Shown here: positions 28,092-37,915 of the stretch, one piece after another
Numbering within the stretch: position 1 is the stretch's first letter
Layout of the letters: every line of letters begins with the position of its first letter
DNA from: Gammaproteobacteria bacterium
GTDB lineage: Bacteria; Pseudomonadota; Gammaproteobacteria; Enterobacterales; Alteromonadaceae
Assembly: GCA_018826295.1 (NCBI GenBank)
Contig: JAHJZX010000055.1
Location: forward strand, 186,001 to 250,000
Direction: 5' to 3'
Length of the DNA: 64,000 nucleotides
Notes under the pieces: generated by a model
The model's input: only the letters and a program-made list of their open reading frames with translations
The model's database searches: none
What the model was told of the DNA's origin: nothing
Translations under genes and position numbers: made by a program

Positions 28092-30362
28092 TTAATTAAT
28101 ACACTCAGGACCTGCAGGCATTTCAACTGATATCGCAGGTAATAACAATATGTTAAGGCAACTTTGTGACACAGCGTAACCTGTTTTTAACGAAAAAGCC
28201 TGTAAAGAAACCTGCTCAGGCATGGCGGTGATCAGCGAATTAGCCCCCTTGCTGCTGTAAAACTGGCTAAACACCGCTAAAGCGCCACTGCCGCCAGTCA
28301 GGCCTATCGGCTTGTTATCGTCCCGCCCCAGCCAGACAGTGGTCAGGCTATCCTGATCAAAACCGCTAAACCAACTATCGCGATAATCACTCGAGGTGCC
28401 GGTTTTACCGGCCAGTTTAATACCCGGTAATGCAGTAGTCAGGGCTCTGGCGGTACCTTTTTCTGCCGCCTGAATCAGAGCGTACTGCAGTAAATAGATT
28501 TCAGCTTCCTGGTAACGTCGGGTTAACTGATGCTGACGCTGATACAGCGGATGACCATTGTGATCAGTAACCGCAAATAAACTGCTAAGTTGCTGATGCA
28601 AACCTTTGTTAGCGATAGTTTGATACAACTGCGTCACTTCCAACGGGCTGAGTTCAACTGCACCTAAAAGTGCCGCCGGGTGCAGCTTTACTTTGCGGTT
28701 AAGCCCTAATTGCCGCAAACCATCGTTAATGGCCGGTAAGCCCAACTGCAAACCAAGCCGCACCGTCGGTACATTAAGTGAATACACTAAGGCATCGATT
28801 AAACTGACCGGCCCCCGGTACTGTTTATCGAAATTTTGCGGTTGCCAGTCCTGATCATTGCTGCGCAGCCGGATTGGACTGTCGTCCAATTGACTGGCCA
28901 ATGTATAACGGCCTTGCTGCGCTAAAGCTTGCAGGTAAATAACCGGCTTGATAATGCTACCAATTTGCCGTCTTGCATCCAGTGCCCGGTTAAACCCGCC
29001 TTGGGTTGCTTCTTTTGCCCCTACCATGGCAATGAGCTCAGCATTCCGATAGTCGGCGACGACCACAGCCGCTTGCAGCGCCTTATCCTGTGGCGCTAAT
29101 TGTTGTTTCACGGCTTGCTCTGCCTGCTGCTGAGTAACAGTGTCCAGATAAGTAAATACTTTAATGCCCTGATCCTTGTAAGCAGGATCTATGCTGAGCT
29201 GACGCAGTTCTTTGCGCACTGTATCCAGATAAGCGGCATTGCCCTGCTGCAAATACTCACCACGGGGGATCACCTTCACGTCTTGTTGCACGGCATGCTG
29301 ATAATCCGCCCGGCTGAGCAGGTGTTGCTCAAACATCAGCCGCAGCACCAGATCCCGGCGTTGTTGTGCCCGCTGCGGAAAACGGCGCGGGTCAAAGTAA
29401 GACGGGCCTTTAAGTATGCCTATCAGCAATGCAGCTTCCGCCGGCTGTAATTCAGTTAGCGGCTTACCAAAATAGAATCGGCTGCCCAACCCTACGCCAT
29501 GCACGGCATTGGCAAAGTTTTGCCCGACGAAGACTTCGTTTAAATAGGCTTCGAGGATCTGATCTTTATTAAAGCGATAATCCAGCACCAGCGCGATAAA
29601 GGCTTCATTAACCTTGCGCCATAAGGTACGGTCGCTGCTTAAAAACATATTTTTGGCTAATTGCTGAGTTAACGTAGAGCCGCCCTGCACTGTGCGTCCG
29701 GCACTGATATTTACCAGCAGGGCTCGCAGTACCGATAGTGGTGACACACCGTGATGATGATAGAACTCCCGATCTTCCACCAACAACAATGCATCTTTAA
29801 ATAGCTCCGGCACTTGCTGTAGCGCTACCAGTTCGCGATCTTCCTGCTGCGCAGCAACCAGATGTTCTATCAGTTGCGGTTCCAGCCGGGCAAAATTAAC
29901 CGGCTCATTCAGGTTGCGCTGCATTATGCGGTTAATACCGCTTTGATTAAACTCAACGCTGAATAGCTGCTCGCTCTGGTAGCCGTCAACATAGACAAAA
30001 GGCCGCCGGTAAATGGTCACGTGATTGCGCGACACACTGTACTGACCCGGCGCGGTTAAAGCGGCATTGCGCTGGTACTGCAAGGCGTCGAGCCTGTTGA
30101 TTAATTGCTGCGGTGTCATCAGTTTGCCCGGCAGTAATTCCGTACTGCGGGCATAAATCTGTGCCGGCACCTGCCATTTTTGGCCGGCAAATTTCTTGCT
30201 GATCTTACTGTCAAGGTATACCAGATAAAACAGCAGCACCAATACAGCAAGCAATAGCAACTTAAACACGAACAACACACTACGCTTTGCCCAATGCGGT
30301 TTGTGGCTACGCACAGCAGTTTTTTTACTACGGCCATTCCCGGTGGCAGCTTTACGACTCAT
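28092..30362 (-). CDS. mrcB: Penicillin-binding protein 1B
   Basis: Bifunctional class A PBP: glycosyltransferase plus transpeptidase in peptidoglycan synthesis. 756 residues: short basic cytoplasmic tail, TM about 28-49, a UB2H-like segment, GT51 domain with catalytic Glu196 (VEDREFYHHHG) and GGSTLTQQLAKN, then the penicillin-binding domain with SIIK (Ser469), SLN (528-530) and KTG (653-655). Its start overlaps hrpB by 4 bases, the same pair as in E. coli. Confidence 0.96.
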   Translation of the reverse strand: MSRKAATGNGRSKKTAVRSHKPHWAKRSVLFVFKLLLLAVLVLLFYLVYLDSKISKKFAGQKWQVPAQIYARSTELLPGKLMTPQQLINRLDALQYQRNAALTAPGQYSVSRNHVTIYRRPFVYVDGYQSEQLFSVEFNQSGINRIMQRNLNEPVNFARLEPQLIEHLVAAQQEDRELVALQQVPELFKDALLLVEDREFYHHHGVSPLSVLRALLVNISAGRTVQGGSTLTQQLAKNMFLSSDRTLWRKVNEAFIALVLDYRFNKDQILEAYLNEVFVGQNFANAVHGVGLGSRFYFGKPLTELQPAEAALLIGILKGPSYFDPRRFPQRAQQRRDLVLRLMFEQHLLSRADYQHAVQQDVKVIPRGEYLQQGNAAYLDTVRKELRQLSIDPAYKDQGIKVFTYLDTVTQQQAEQAVKQQLAPQDKALQAAVVVADYRNAELIAMVGAKEATQGGFNRALDARRQIGSIIKPVIYLQALAQQGRYTLASQLDDSPIRLRSNDQDWQPQNFDKQYRGPVSLIDALVYSLNVPTVRLGLQLGLPAINDGLRQLGLNRKVKLHPAALLGAVELSPLEVTQLYQTIANKGLHQQLSSLFAVTDHNGHPLYQRQHQLTRRYQEAEIYLLQYALIQAAEKGTARALTTALPGIKLAGKTGTSSDYRDSWFSGFDQDSLTTVWLGRDDNKPIGLTGGSGALAVFSQFYSSKGANSLITAMPEQVSLQAFSLKTGYAVSQSCLNILLLPAISVEMPAGPECIN

Positions 30363-32803
30363 TTATGCATGGCCTTTTTTGTTTTTGTTGTAGGTAGAGC
30401 CTGAGCCGGATCTTCCGGCCAGTAATGTTTGGGGTATCGCCCACGCATTTCTTTACGCACTTCAAGCCAGGCATTTTGCCAGAAACTGGCCAGGTTTTGC
30501 GTAACCTGCAATGGCTGACGCGAAGGCGATAACAGTTCGACAGTAATGGCCAGTTGCCCCTCTAGCAGCATCGGTGACTGCATCTGGCCATACATTTCCT
30601 GAACCCGTACTGAAAGTCTGGGCCCACCTTCGGCAAGATAATCAATACTCAACCGTGAGCCGGTTGGTGCTTGCCAATGCATGGGCAACAGCTGGTTTAG
30701 CACCTGTTGCTGTTGATAACTTAAGCACTGTAGCAGGGCGTCATACAAGGGTAACTGTGCCAGAGCAGCACTTTTACTCAGCGGCGCTAAATAAGCACCA
30801 AGCCACTGTGGCAGGGCGGTTAACAAGGCTTCGTCAGAAAAGTCCGGCCAGCCAGCATCAGGTTGATACTGATTTAATAAAGCTACTCTGGCCCTTAACT
30901 GCAAAGCCGTGTCATTCCAGTTAAGGCAGCTTAAACCTTTGTTACTAATATAAGTTTGCCATGCCAGCTGCTTTTGCTCTGCCGTCAGTTGCAGCGGCGC
31001 CGGCTTGGCATCAAGCAAACACTGACCAAAGTTCAGCTGCTGCTCAGTAAAAAAACGACCGTTTTTGTCATCCCACAGGGTTTGCGTACGCCAACCAAGC
31101 TCTGCCTGCCAGTCTGCCATAATGGCATCGCTACTGATAGCAAGCGCATGATAAATGCGGTTATCGCGGCCAAATTGCTGCATATTCAGCACCACTAACC
31201 AGGCTTGCCCGGTTAAGCTGTGGTCCTGCTGTAACACAGCGCCAATACCATTGGCTAACTGATAGCCCTGGCCACGGCGTTTGGCCAGCCGGTCTGGAAA
31301 TGCTCTTAATGTCAGTAGCGGAGCTAATTCCAGCGGTAGCGAGTCTGTTAACTGACAACCAAGCAAACGGGCAAAACTTTGTGCCTGTTGCCACTGTTGT
31401 GGCAGTGTTTGCCTGACCCGGCCAAGCAAGCTGTATATATCGCCCTGCAGCACGCGCGTATCTTCCAGTACGGCTGCCAGTACACAAGCCAGTGCCGGTG
31501 CATGCTGGTGCCCTTGCTGCGCCAGTTGTTGGCCATGCAGCAACATGGCCGCCAGCCGGGGTTCTGTACCCAGTTTATGCGCCAGGCGCCCGCTGGCAGT
31601 AATAATGCCGCGGCTGTCAATAAACCCCAGTTGCTGCAGCAGTTGCTCTGCCACCGCTAAAGACGCTGCCGGTGGCAGTGTAAGCCAGTACAAATCGTCC
31701 ACCTGACAACCCCAGGCAGCAACTTCAAGCCGCAATGCGGTTAAATCACTGATTTCAATCTCCGGCGCGTCAAACCGGGCTCTGCGCTGCCATTTTTCTG
31801 CCGTATCCAGCCGGTAGCAATGGCCGGCCAATAAACGGCCGGCACGGCCGGCACGCTGAATAGCCGACGCCTGACTAATAGCGGCGGTTTCCAGCACACT
31901 GATACCCTGACGCGGGTTAAACCGGCTTTGCCGGCACAGGCCGCTGTCAATCACAACGCTGATGCCGTCAATGGTTAAACTGGTTTCGGCCAGATTGGTG
32001 GACAAAACTACTTTGCGCATACCGGCAGGTGGCGGCGCTATAGCCGCTTGTTGCTGTGCCAGTGTCAGGCTACCAATTAAACGATGCAGCTGAACATCGG
32101 CAGCTACCCCCTGTTGTTGCAACAACTGAGCCGTTTGGTTGATTTCTGCCTGGCCGGGTAAAAACACCAGTATATTGCCGTTATGTTTGCTTAGCGCCTG
32201 CTGCACTAGAGCCGCTATTTGCTGCGTCAGCGGCTGGCTGCCCGGCAGCGCATATTCTACCGTTACCGGATAACTGCGCCCTGCACTGCTCAGTACCGGC
32301 GCATCCAGCCGGTTAGCTAGCTGCGCCATATCCAGCGTGGCAGACATGATCAGCAATTGCAGCTGTGGCCGAAGTTGCTGCACTTCCAGACACAGCGCCA
32401 GGGCTAAATCAGCATGCAGTGAACGTTCGTGAAACTCATCAAACAGCAGCAGATCTACAGTGCTAAGCTCAGGATCTTGCTGCAATTTGCGCGTTAATAT
32501 ACCTTCGGTAACTATAAGCAAACGCGTGTTGCTGCTGTGTTTGTGTTCTTGCCGAATTTGATAGCCGACGCTGTCGCCTACGGCTTCGCCCAGCTGCGCC
32601 GCCAGATAGGCAGCAATACTTTTTGCTGCCAACCGGCGTGGCTCCAGCATTAACAGCTTTTTGCCGGCAAAATCCGGATGCTGCAATAAGCACAGCGGCA
32701 AATACGTCGATTTACCAGCACCGGGCGGCGCTGACAACAACACTTTATTATGGCTGTGTAACAGCTTGATAAGATCAGCGAAGATCTCTGCAACAGGTAG
32801 CAC
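30359..32803 (-). CDS. hrpB: ATP-dependent RNA helicase-like protein HrpB
   Basis: DEAH-type helicase of uncertain biological role. Walker A SAPPGAGKST, Walker B DEFH (LLFDEFHERSLH), SAT motif (IMSATLD), motif VI (QRAGRAGR) and the family C-terminal GRYPKHYWPEDPA are all present. GTG 32803 (VLPVAEIF) is chosen because it aligns with the E. coli N-terminus (MLPVAAVL); in-frame GTG 32809 and TTG 32848 are alternatives. 814 residues. Overlaps mrcB. Confidence 0.94.
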   Translation of the reverse strand: MLPVAEIFADLIKLLHSHNKVLLSAPPGAGKSTYLPLCLLQHPDFAGKKLLMLEPRRLAAKSIAAYLAAQLGEAVGDSVGYQIRQEHKHSSNTRLLIVTEGILTRKLQQDPELSTVDLLLFDEFHERSLHADLALALCLEVQQLRPQLQLLIMSATLDMAQLANRLDAPVLSSAGRSYPVTVEYALPGSQPLTQQIAALVQQALSKHNGNILVFLPGQAEINQTAQLLQQQGVAADVQLHRLIGSLTLAQQQAAIAPPPAGMRKVVLSTNLAETSLTIDGISVVIDSGLCRQSRFNPRQGISVLETAAISQASAIQRAGRAGRLLAGHCYRLDTAEKWQRRARFDAPEIEISDLTALRLEVAAWGCQVDDLYWLTLPPAASLAVAEQLLQQLGFIDSRGIITASGRLAHKLGTEPRLAAMLLHGQQLAQQGHQHAPALACVLAAVLEDTRVLQGDIYSLLGRVRQTLPQQWQQAQSFARLLGCQLTDSLPLELAPLLTLRAFPDRLAKRRGQGYQLANGIGAVLQQDHSLTGQAWLVVLNMQQFGRDNRIYHALAISSDAIMADWQAELGWRTQTLWDDKNGRFFTEQQLNFGQCLLDAKPAPLQLTAEQKQLAWQTYISNKGLSCLNWNDTALQLRARVALLNQYQPDAGWPDFSDEALLTALPQWLGAYLAPLSKSAALAQLPLYDALLQCLSYQQQQVLNQLLPMHWQAPTGSRLSIDYLAEGGPRLSVRVQEMYGQMQSPMLLEGQLAITVELLSPSRQPLQVTQNLASFWQNAWLEVRKEMRGRYPKHYWPEDPAQALPTTKTKKAMHK

Positions 32804-32891
32804 TATCACATCCGTAAAAATCTGCCAGCGTGCCGGCGATAAACACAAAGTGCTGACTTAACAGCACCCTGCCATAAAATATCTGTAGTGG

Positions 32892-34184
32892 TTAAATTTC
32901 ACCCAGCAGCGTTGCGCTAATAGTGCGGATCCCCAGCCCGGTAGCACCTGCAGCCCAAAACGCATTGCCACTGCTGTTGTAGGCGGCCGCCAGGTCAAAG
33001 TGCAGCCAGCCCTTGCCTTCGTTTGGCACAAAGCGGCTCAAAAAGCCGGCAGCATTACTGGCACCGCCGGCACCACCACCTTTTACCGGTTTACTGTTGG
33101 CAGTATCTGCAAAAGGCGATGGACATTGATGTTGGTGCCACGGCTCCAACGGCAACTGCCAGGTCAGCTCCTGCTGCTGCTCGGCATAAGCCAACGCTTT
33201 TTGCGCCAAGGCTTTATCCAGCGCAAACAAAGCATTGTACTCGCCACCCACTGCGACCATTGCTGCACCGGTTAAGGTTGCAGCATCAATAATTAACCCG
33301 GCACCGCTTTCTGCCGCGCACATCAAGCCATCTGCCAGCACTAGCCGCCCTTCAGCGTCGGTATTGACAATTTCAACCGTAGTGCCGTTTTTATAGCGGA
33401 TAATATCACCCAGCTTATAGGCATTACCGCTAATCAGGTTTTCGGCGCAGCATAAAATCAGCTGTACGCGTTTATTTAACCCCTGCAAAATGGCCAGCGC
33501 TAAGGCTGCGGTAACCGTAGCTGCGCCGCCCATATCACATTTCATGCTTAGCATGCTTTCAGTAGCCTTAATAGAGTAGCCACCACTATCAAACGTAATG
33601 CCCTTGCCTACCAGTGCGGCAGCTACCGGCGCAGCCTCGTCAGCCTGTGGATTATAATCCAGCACCAGCATAGCCGGCTTGCGATCACTGCCACGGCCCA
33701 CTGCATGCAAGCCGTACCAGCCGTCTGCCAGCAGCGCATCGTCCAGTATGATCTTTTGACTAACGGTGCCAGGTGCCGCCACGCTGCTAATAAAGGCAGC
33801 GGCTTGCTGCGCCAGTGCCTGCGGATACAATTGATCCGGCGTTTGATTGACAATATCTTTGGCCCAGCTATAACAGCGATGTAGCTGATTTAACTGCGTT
33901 ACAGTAGCGGTATCACCGCAAAAACCGACACCAGCTTGTTTTTTTGCAGAACAATAGCCCTGATAAAAGGCCCACTGCAACGGCAATGTCCAGTTAGCAC
34001 CGCTGAGCTGCACCTGAGTAAGCCCCAGGCTGTCCAGGCTGCGGGCCGCTTTTTGCACAGTACGCAGCGCGTCATTAGCATTAAGATGGATTTGAAAACC
34101 ATTACCGGCAGGCGTAAACAGTGCTTTGCCCCATTTTTCACCTGCTGCAGCTTCTTGTAGTGTAATCTGTACCACGTCTGTCAT
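32892..34184 (-). CDS. pepB: Aminopeptidase B (M17 leucyl aminopeptidase family)
   Basis: Di-metal cytosolic aminopeptidase. 430 residues; signature NTDAEGRLVLADG and metal-binding VGKGITFDSGGYSIK are intact, as are MKCDMGGAATV and GWLHFDLAAAY. Length and lack of the long PepA N-terminal DNA-binding domain favour PepB. It is divergent from dksA and lies where E. coli carries sfsA/thpR, next to hrpB. Confidence 0.9.
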   Translation of the reverse strand: MTDVVQITLQEAAAGEKWGKALFTPAGNGFQIHLNANDALRTVQKAARSLDSLGLTQVQLSGANWTLPLQWAFYQGYCSAKKQAGVGFCGDTATVTQLNQLHRCYSWAKDIVNQTPDQLYPQALAQQAAAFISSVAAPGTVSQKIILDDALLADGWYGLHAVGRGSDRKPAMLVLDYNPQADEAAPVAAALVGKGITFDSGGYSIKATESMLSMKCDMGGAATVTAALALAILQGLNKRVQLILCCAENLISGNAYKLGDIIRYKNGTTVEIVNTDAEGRLVLADGLMCAAESGAGLIIDAATLTGAAMVAVGGEYNALFALDKALAQKALAYAEQQQELTWQLPLEPWHQHQCPSPFADTANSKPVKGGGAGGASNAAGFLSRFVPNEGKGWLHFDLAAAYNSSGNAFWAAGATGLGIRTISATLLGEI

Positions 34185-34312
34185 ACTGGCCCCTGTATAC
34201 TTGATCGTTATTTAAAAAAGGCGATATCGGCCAGTGTACCACAAGCTCCGCTAAGCCAAATAACCCCGTTAACGGACGAATAACGCCTGTTTGGCGCATT
34301 TGCCGAAAACAG

Positions 34313-34341
34313 ATGACGTAACTATAAGAGCTCTGTATACT
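34313..34341 (+). promoter_or_regulatory. Candidate dksA promoter
   Basis: ATGACG (34313-34318), 17-base spacer, TATACT (34336-34341). Predicted start near 34348, leaving a leader of about 85 bases before the dksA ATG. Confidence 0.5.
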
Positions 34342-34433
34342 GCCGCGTCTTTTTAAATCTGATTGCGATGCCGGCAATATTCTGCTATCTATAGCCGCCA
34401 TATTTTTTGCTGGGCATTTTACAGGAGATGATT

Positions 34434-34883
34434 ATGCCAGAGGGCAATACTACCAAAACGCTGGGTTTACTAGCCCTTGCAGGCGTAGCGCCATATCAGG
34501 AAGCTGTCGGGGAAGAGTACATGAACCCGAAGCAACTGGAGCATTTCCGCCGTATTCTGGACGCCTGGCGTCAACAGTTACGTGAAGAAGTTGACCGCAC
34601 CAAGAACCACATGGCGGATGAAGCAGCTAATTTCCCGGATCCGGTTGACCGCGCCGCCCAGGAAGAGGAATTCAGTTTAGAACTGCGTGCCCGTGATCGT
34701 GAGCGCAAACTGCTGAAAAAAATTGAGAAAACACTGCAAAAAATTGAAGATGAAGACTTTGGTTTTTGTGATACCTGTGGCATAGAGATTGGTATTAAAC
34801 GCTTAGAAGCCCGTCCTACTGCCGATATGTGTATCGACTGCAAAACCTTAGCTGAAATCAAGGAAAAGCAACTGGGCGGCTAA
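34434..34883 (+). CDS. dksA: RNA polymerase-binding transcription factor DksA
   Basis: Binds the secondary channel of RNA polymerase and acts with ppGpp in stringent control. ATG 34434 has AGGAG six to seven bases upstream; a second ATG at 34428 is too close to it. 149 residues: coiled coil about 40-110 with the tip Asp residues in [10 protein letters not shown], then a four-Cys zinc finger (FCDTCG ... CIDCK). gluQ follows after one base, a linkage conserved in E. coli. Confidence 0.97.
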   Translation: MPEGNTTKTLGLLALAGVAPYQEAVGEEYMNPKQLEHFRRILDAWRQQLREEVDRTKNHMADEAANFPDPVDRAAQEEEFSLELRARDRERKLLKKIEKTLQKIEDEDFGFCDTCGIEIGIKRLEARPTADMCIDCKTLAEIKEKQLGG

Positions 34884-34884
34884 G

Positions 34885-35778
34885 ATGCCCAATGCACAAC
34901 CTTGCTATATTGGCCGGTTCGCGCCATCGCCTTCCGGCCCGCTTCATTTCGGTTCCCTAATAGCTGCTGTTGGCAGCTATCTGCAGGCTAAATCTCAGCA
35001 CGGCCAATGGCTGGTGCGAATGGAAGACATCGACACCCCACGTATGGTGCCTGGCGCCGACAGCGATATCCTGCGCACACTGGAGCAATTTGGTTTGCAC
35101 TGGGACGGCGTTGTGCTTTATCAAAGCCAGCGGCTTGAGCGGTACCAGCAAATATTACAACAACTTAAAGCACAACAACTGATCTATGGTTGTCAGTGCA
35201 GCCGTAAGCAAATAAGCAGTCTGGGCGGGCTTTACGACAACCGCTGTGCCCAGGCGCAACTTACAACAGAGCCACTGGCCTGGCGATTACGCAGCAGCAA
35301 TGTCAGCACAGATTTTACCGATTTGGTATTTGGTCAGCAGCAGATTGCCGCCTCATTGGCGCAAGAAGACTATATAGTGCGCCGCCGCGATGGCTTGTTC
35401 GCTTATCAGTTGGTTGTTGTGGTGGACGACATCGATCAGGCGGTTACACAAGTGATCCGTGGTGCCGACCTGCTGCAAATGACACCCCGGCAACAGGCAC
35501 TGTGCCAACTTTTAGGCGCAGTAGCACCACAATACGGTCATCTGCCACTGGCGGTAACAAAACCGGGTTTTAAACTTAGCAAACAAAACCATGCGGCTGC
35601 AATAGCACAATGGCCAGCAGCGGCAATACTCAGCCGGGTGCTGGGCTTTTTAAACCATATGCCGCCAGCGGAGTTACTACAGGCACCGGTAAATGAGCAG
35701 TTAAGTTGGGCCAGTAGCCAATGGCAACTTAATAAAGTACCGGCGCAACTGGAGATACTCAGTACAGAATTTCGTTAA
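34885..35778 (+). CDS. gluQ: Glutamyl-Q tRNA(Asp) synthetase
   Basis: GluRS paralogue without anticodon domain that attaches glutamate to queuosine-34 of tRNA(Asp). 297 residues with GRFAPSPSGPLHFGSL (HIGH-like motif), a zinc site CQC...YDNRC and the KLSKQN equivalent of KMSKS. Co-transcribed with dksA. Confidence 0.95.
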   Translation: MPNAQPCYIGRFAPSPSGPLHFGSLIAAVGSYLQAKSQHGQWLVRMEDIDTPRMVPGADSDILRTLEQFGLHWDGVVLYQSQRLERYQQILQQLKAQQLIYGCQCSRKQISSLGGLYDNRCAQAQLTTEPLAWRLRSSNVSTDFTDLVFGQQQIAASLAQEDYIVRRRDGLFAYQLVVVVDDIDQAVTQVIRGADLLQMTPRQQALCQLLGAVAPQYGHLPLAVTKPGFKLSKQNHAAAIAQWPAAAILSRVLGFLNHMPPAELLQAPVNEQLSWASSQWQLNKVPAQLEILSTEFR

Positions 35779-35827
35779 GAAGCCAGCAGTGTTGCGTTCT
35801 TTTTTCAGCGCAGCTGCGGTATTATTG

Positions 35828-35852
35828 GCCGGCTTTTTTGTTACAAGCCGGC
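35828..35852 (+). other. Hairpin in gluQ-pcnB spacer
   Basis: GCCGGCTT (35828-35835) pairs with AAGCCGGC (35845-35852), with a T-rich loop, and further GGCC elements flank it. It lies 35 bases before the pcnB start and may attenuate or protect the transcript. Confidence 0.4.
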
Positions 35853-35886
35853 ACCGGCCGAAGCCATATTTGTCAGGAGAATAACC

Positions 35887-37362
35887 ATTATTACGCGAGT
35901 GTTAGATTTTTGCCGCCGCACCTTTGGTGGTAAAGCCAAGCCCAGCGCAGCCCGTAAGGCTAAAACGGTGAAACCGCAGCAACAAGATGCGGCGCCAGAC
36001 AGACGTAATCAACCCGTACCTGGCGCCAGTCAGTTGCCGGACGTCGTGCGCATTGGCCGTGACAAGCATGGTATTTCACGCAAAGATATCAGCCCCAACG
36101 CTTTAAAAGTGTTGTACCGCTTAAAAGATGCCGGTTTCGACGCCTACCTGGTTGGTGGTTGCATCCGCGATTTGCTTATGGGCATTCAGCCAAAAGATTT
36201 CGATGTGGTAACCAATGCCAAACCGGAGCAGGTCAAACAGGTTTTTCGTAACTGCCGTCTGATTGGCCGGCGCTTTCGCCTGGCACACGTGGTATTTGGC
36301 CGTGAAGTGATTGAAGTCGCCACCTTTCGTGGCCACCACAGTGGCAGCGAAGATGAAGACGATACCGCACCTAAGCTAAAAACCGCCAGCCTAAGCGACC
36401 ACGGCCAGATATTACGCGACAATGTCTACGGTACTATAGATGAAGACGCCGAGCGTCGGGACTTTACCCTCAATGCGCTGTATTACTCAGTCAGCGATTT
36501 TGCCGTGTATGATTTTGCCAACGGCATGCAAGCCATCAACGAGCGTAAAATTGAACTGATTGGCGATCCGGAAACACGCTATCGGGAAGATCCGGTCCGC
36601 ATTTTACGCGCCATTCGTTTTGCTACCAAACTGCATATGCAAATCGCGCCGGCTGCAGCTGAGCCGATACCGCAACTGGCAGTGTTGCTGAAAAATGTGC
36701 CGGCGCCACGGCTGTTTGATGAGCTGGTTAAGATGCTGCTGGCGGGCAAAGGCTTCGACAACTTTATGCTGATGCGCGATACCAAGGTGCTAAAGCAATT
36801 GCTGCCGCAATTAGACAAACTGTTAAAACAAGAGCCCGAAGGCAAAGCTTTTACCCTGGCAACCCAGGCCTTACAAAATACCGATGAGCGCGTAGCGGCC
36901 GATAAGCCGGTGACGCCGGCATTTATTTTCGCCGCCCTGCTGTGGTATCCGGTAGAAGTACGGGCGCAAGCCCTGATGACAGACGGGTTAAGCGACATAG
37001 ATGCAATGAATATTGCCATGACCGAAGTGCTGGACGATATACAGCGTACTATCGCGATCCCTAAGCGTTTTACCCTGGCCATGCGCGACATTTGGGCACT
37101 GCAAAGCCGCTTAAGCAAAAGGGCCGGCCGCCGTGCATTTAAATTGCTGGAGCAACCTAAGTTTCGTGGTGCCTTTGATTTTCTACAGTTGCGTGCCCGG
37201 GCCGAAGGCGGCAGCCTGATTGACCTGGCGCAGTGGTGGGAGCGATTCCAATTTGCTGATGAACCAAGCCGGCTGCAGTTAATCAACCAACTGGGCAAAG
37301 ACGGCATTGACAAAGGCCCACGCCGCCGGCGTAGCTATAAACGCAAACCGACGGCAGAATAA
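35887..37362 (+). CDS. pcnB: Poly(A) polymerase I, AUU start codon
   Basis: Adds 3' poly(A) tails to RNA, promoting decay. The N-terminus aligns with E. coli PcnB only if translation begins at ATT 35887: residues M-I-T-R-V-L-D-F-C-R-R match E. coli M-F-T-R-V-A-N-F-C-R-K, whose start is also AUU. AGGAG (35875-35879) is seven bases upstream, while GTG 35899 would be 19 bases away. 491 residues; nucleotidyltransferase motif LVGGCIRDLLMG, catalytic DFDVVTNA, RRDFTLNAL, and a basic C-terminal tail. folK overlaps its stop (TAATG). Confidence 0.93.
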   Translation: MITRVLDFCRRTFGGKAKPSAARKAKTVKPQQQDAAPDRRNQPVPGASQLPDVVRIGRDKHGISRKDISPNALKVLYRLKDAGFDAYLVGGCIRDLLMGIQPKDFDVVTNAKPEQVKQVFRNCRLIGRRFRLAHVVFGREVIEVATFRGHHSGSEDEDDTAPKLKTASLSDHGQILRDNVYGTIDEDAERRDFTLNALYYSVSDFAVYDFANGMQAINERKIELIGDPETRYREDPVRILRAIRFATKLHMQIAPAAAEPIPQLAVLLKNVPAPRLFDELVKMLLAGKGFDNFMLMRDTKVLKQLLPQLDKLLKQEPEGKAFTLATQALQNTDERVAADKPVTPAFIFAALLWYPVEVRAQALMTDGLSDIDAMNIAMTEVLDDIQRTIAIPKRFTLAMRDIWALQSRLSKRAGRRAFKLLEQPKFRGAFDFLQLRARAEGGSLIDLAQWWERFQFADEPSRLQLINQLGKDGIDKGPRRRRSYKRKPTAE

Positions 37363-37862
37363 TGGCACCACAGCGCTGTTACATTGGCTTAGGTGCCAAC
37401 CTGGAACAACCCGTGGCGCAGCTGCAAAGTGCTGTACAGGCACTTTCGCAGTTAGCCCGGTGCGAGCTGGTCGCCGTATCCGATTTTTACGGCTCAAAGC
37501 CAATGGGGCCGCAAGACCAACCCGATTATGTAAATGCCGTAGCCGCTATCGACACCACACTGGCAGCAGAGCAGTTATTGGATGCACTGCAACAGATAGA
37601 ACAACAACAAGGCCGTCAACGTAAGGCCGAGCGCTGGGGCCCACGTACACTGGATTTGGATATTCTGCTGTATGGTAAGCAGATTATAAATACCGAGCGC
37701 CTGACCATACCGCACTATGGCCTGCGCGTACGTGAATTTGTGCTGTATCCGCTTCACGATATTGCACCGCAACTTAGCCTGCCGGACGGTACTGTATTAT
37801 CCTCTTTACTGGCGCAGGTGCCGTTAAATGGCCTGCAAAAACTTCACAGCAGTTGCAGCTAA
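37362..37862 (+). CDS. folK: 2-amino-4-hydroxy-6-hydroxymethyldihydropteridine pyrophosphokinase
   Basis: Pyrophosphorylates the pterin precursor of folate. 166 residues with YIGLGANL at the N-terminus, FYGSKPMGPQDQPDYVNAV and the signature RWGPRTLDLDILLYG. The ATG shares its A with the pcnB stop codon, so translation is coupled. The pcnB-folK-panB order is the E. coli order. Confidence 0.95.
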   Translation: MAPQRCYIGLGANLEQPVAQLQSAVQALSQLARCELVAVSDFYGSKPMGPQDQPDYVNAVAAIDTTLAAEQLLDALQQIEQQQGRQRKAERWGPRTLDLDILLYGKQIINTERLTIPHYGLRVREFVLYPLHDIAPQLSLPDGTVLSSLLAQVPLNGLQKLHSSCS

Positions 37863-37878
37863 TCGCACTTTGTGCGAT
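37862..37878 (+). other. Small hairpin after folK
   Basis: ATCGCAC (37862-37868) pairs with GTGCGAT (37872-37878) with a 3-base loop directly after the folK stop. Only CTT follows, so termination is weak if any and panB probably stays in the operon. Confidence 0.35.
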
Positions 37879-37915
37879 CTTGCGCGTCCTGCGTTAATGG
37901 TCGGATGAGAAGATT

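Noticed and set aside
34957..35182. Alternative frames inside gluQ and other housekeeping genes
   Set aside because: They are antisense or shifted shadows of genes with clear motifs and have no ribosome binding sites.
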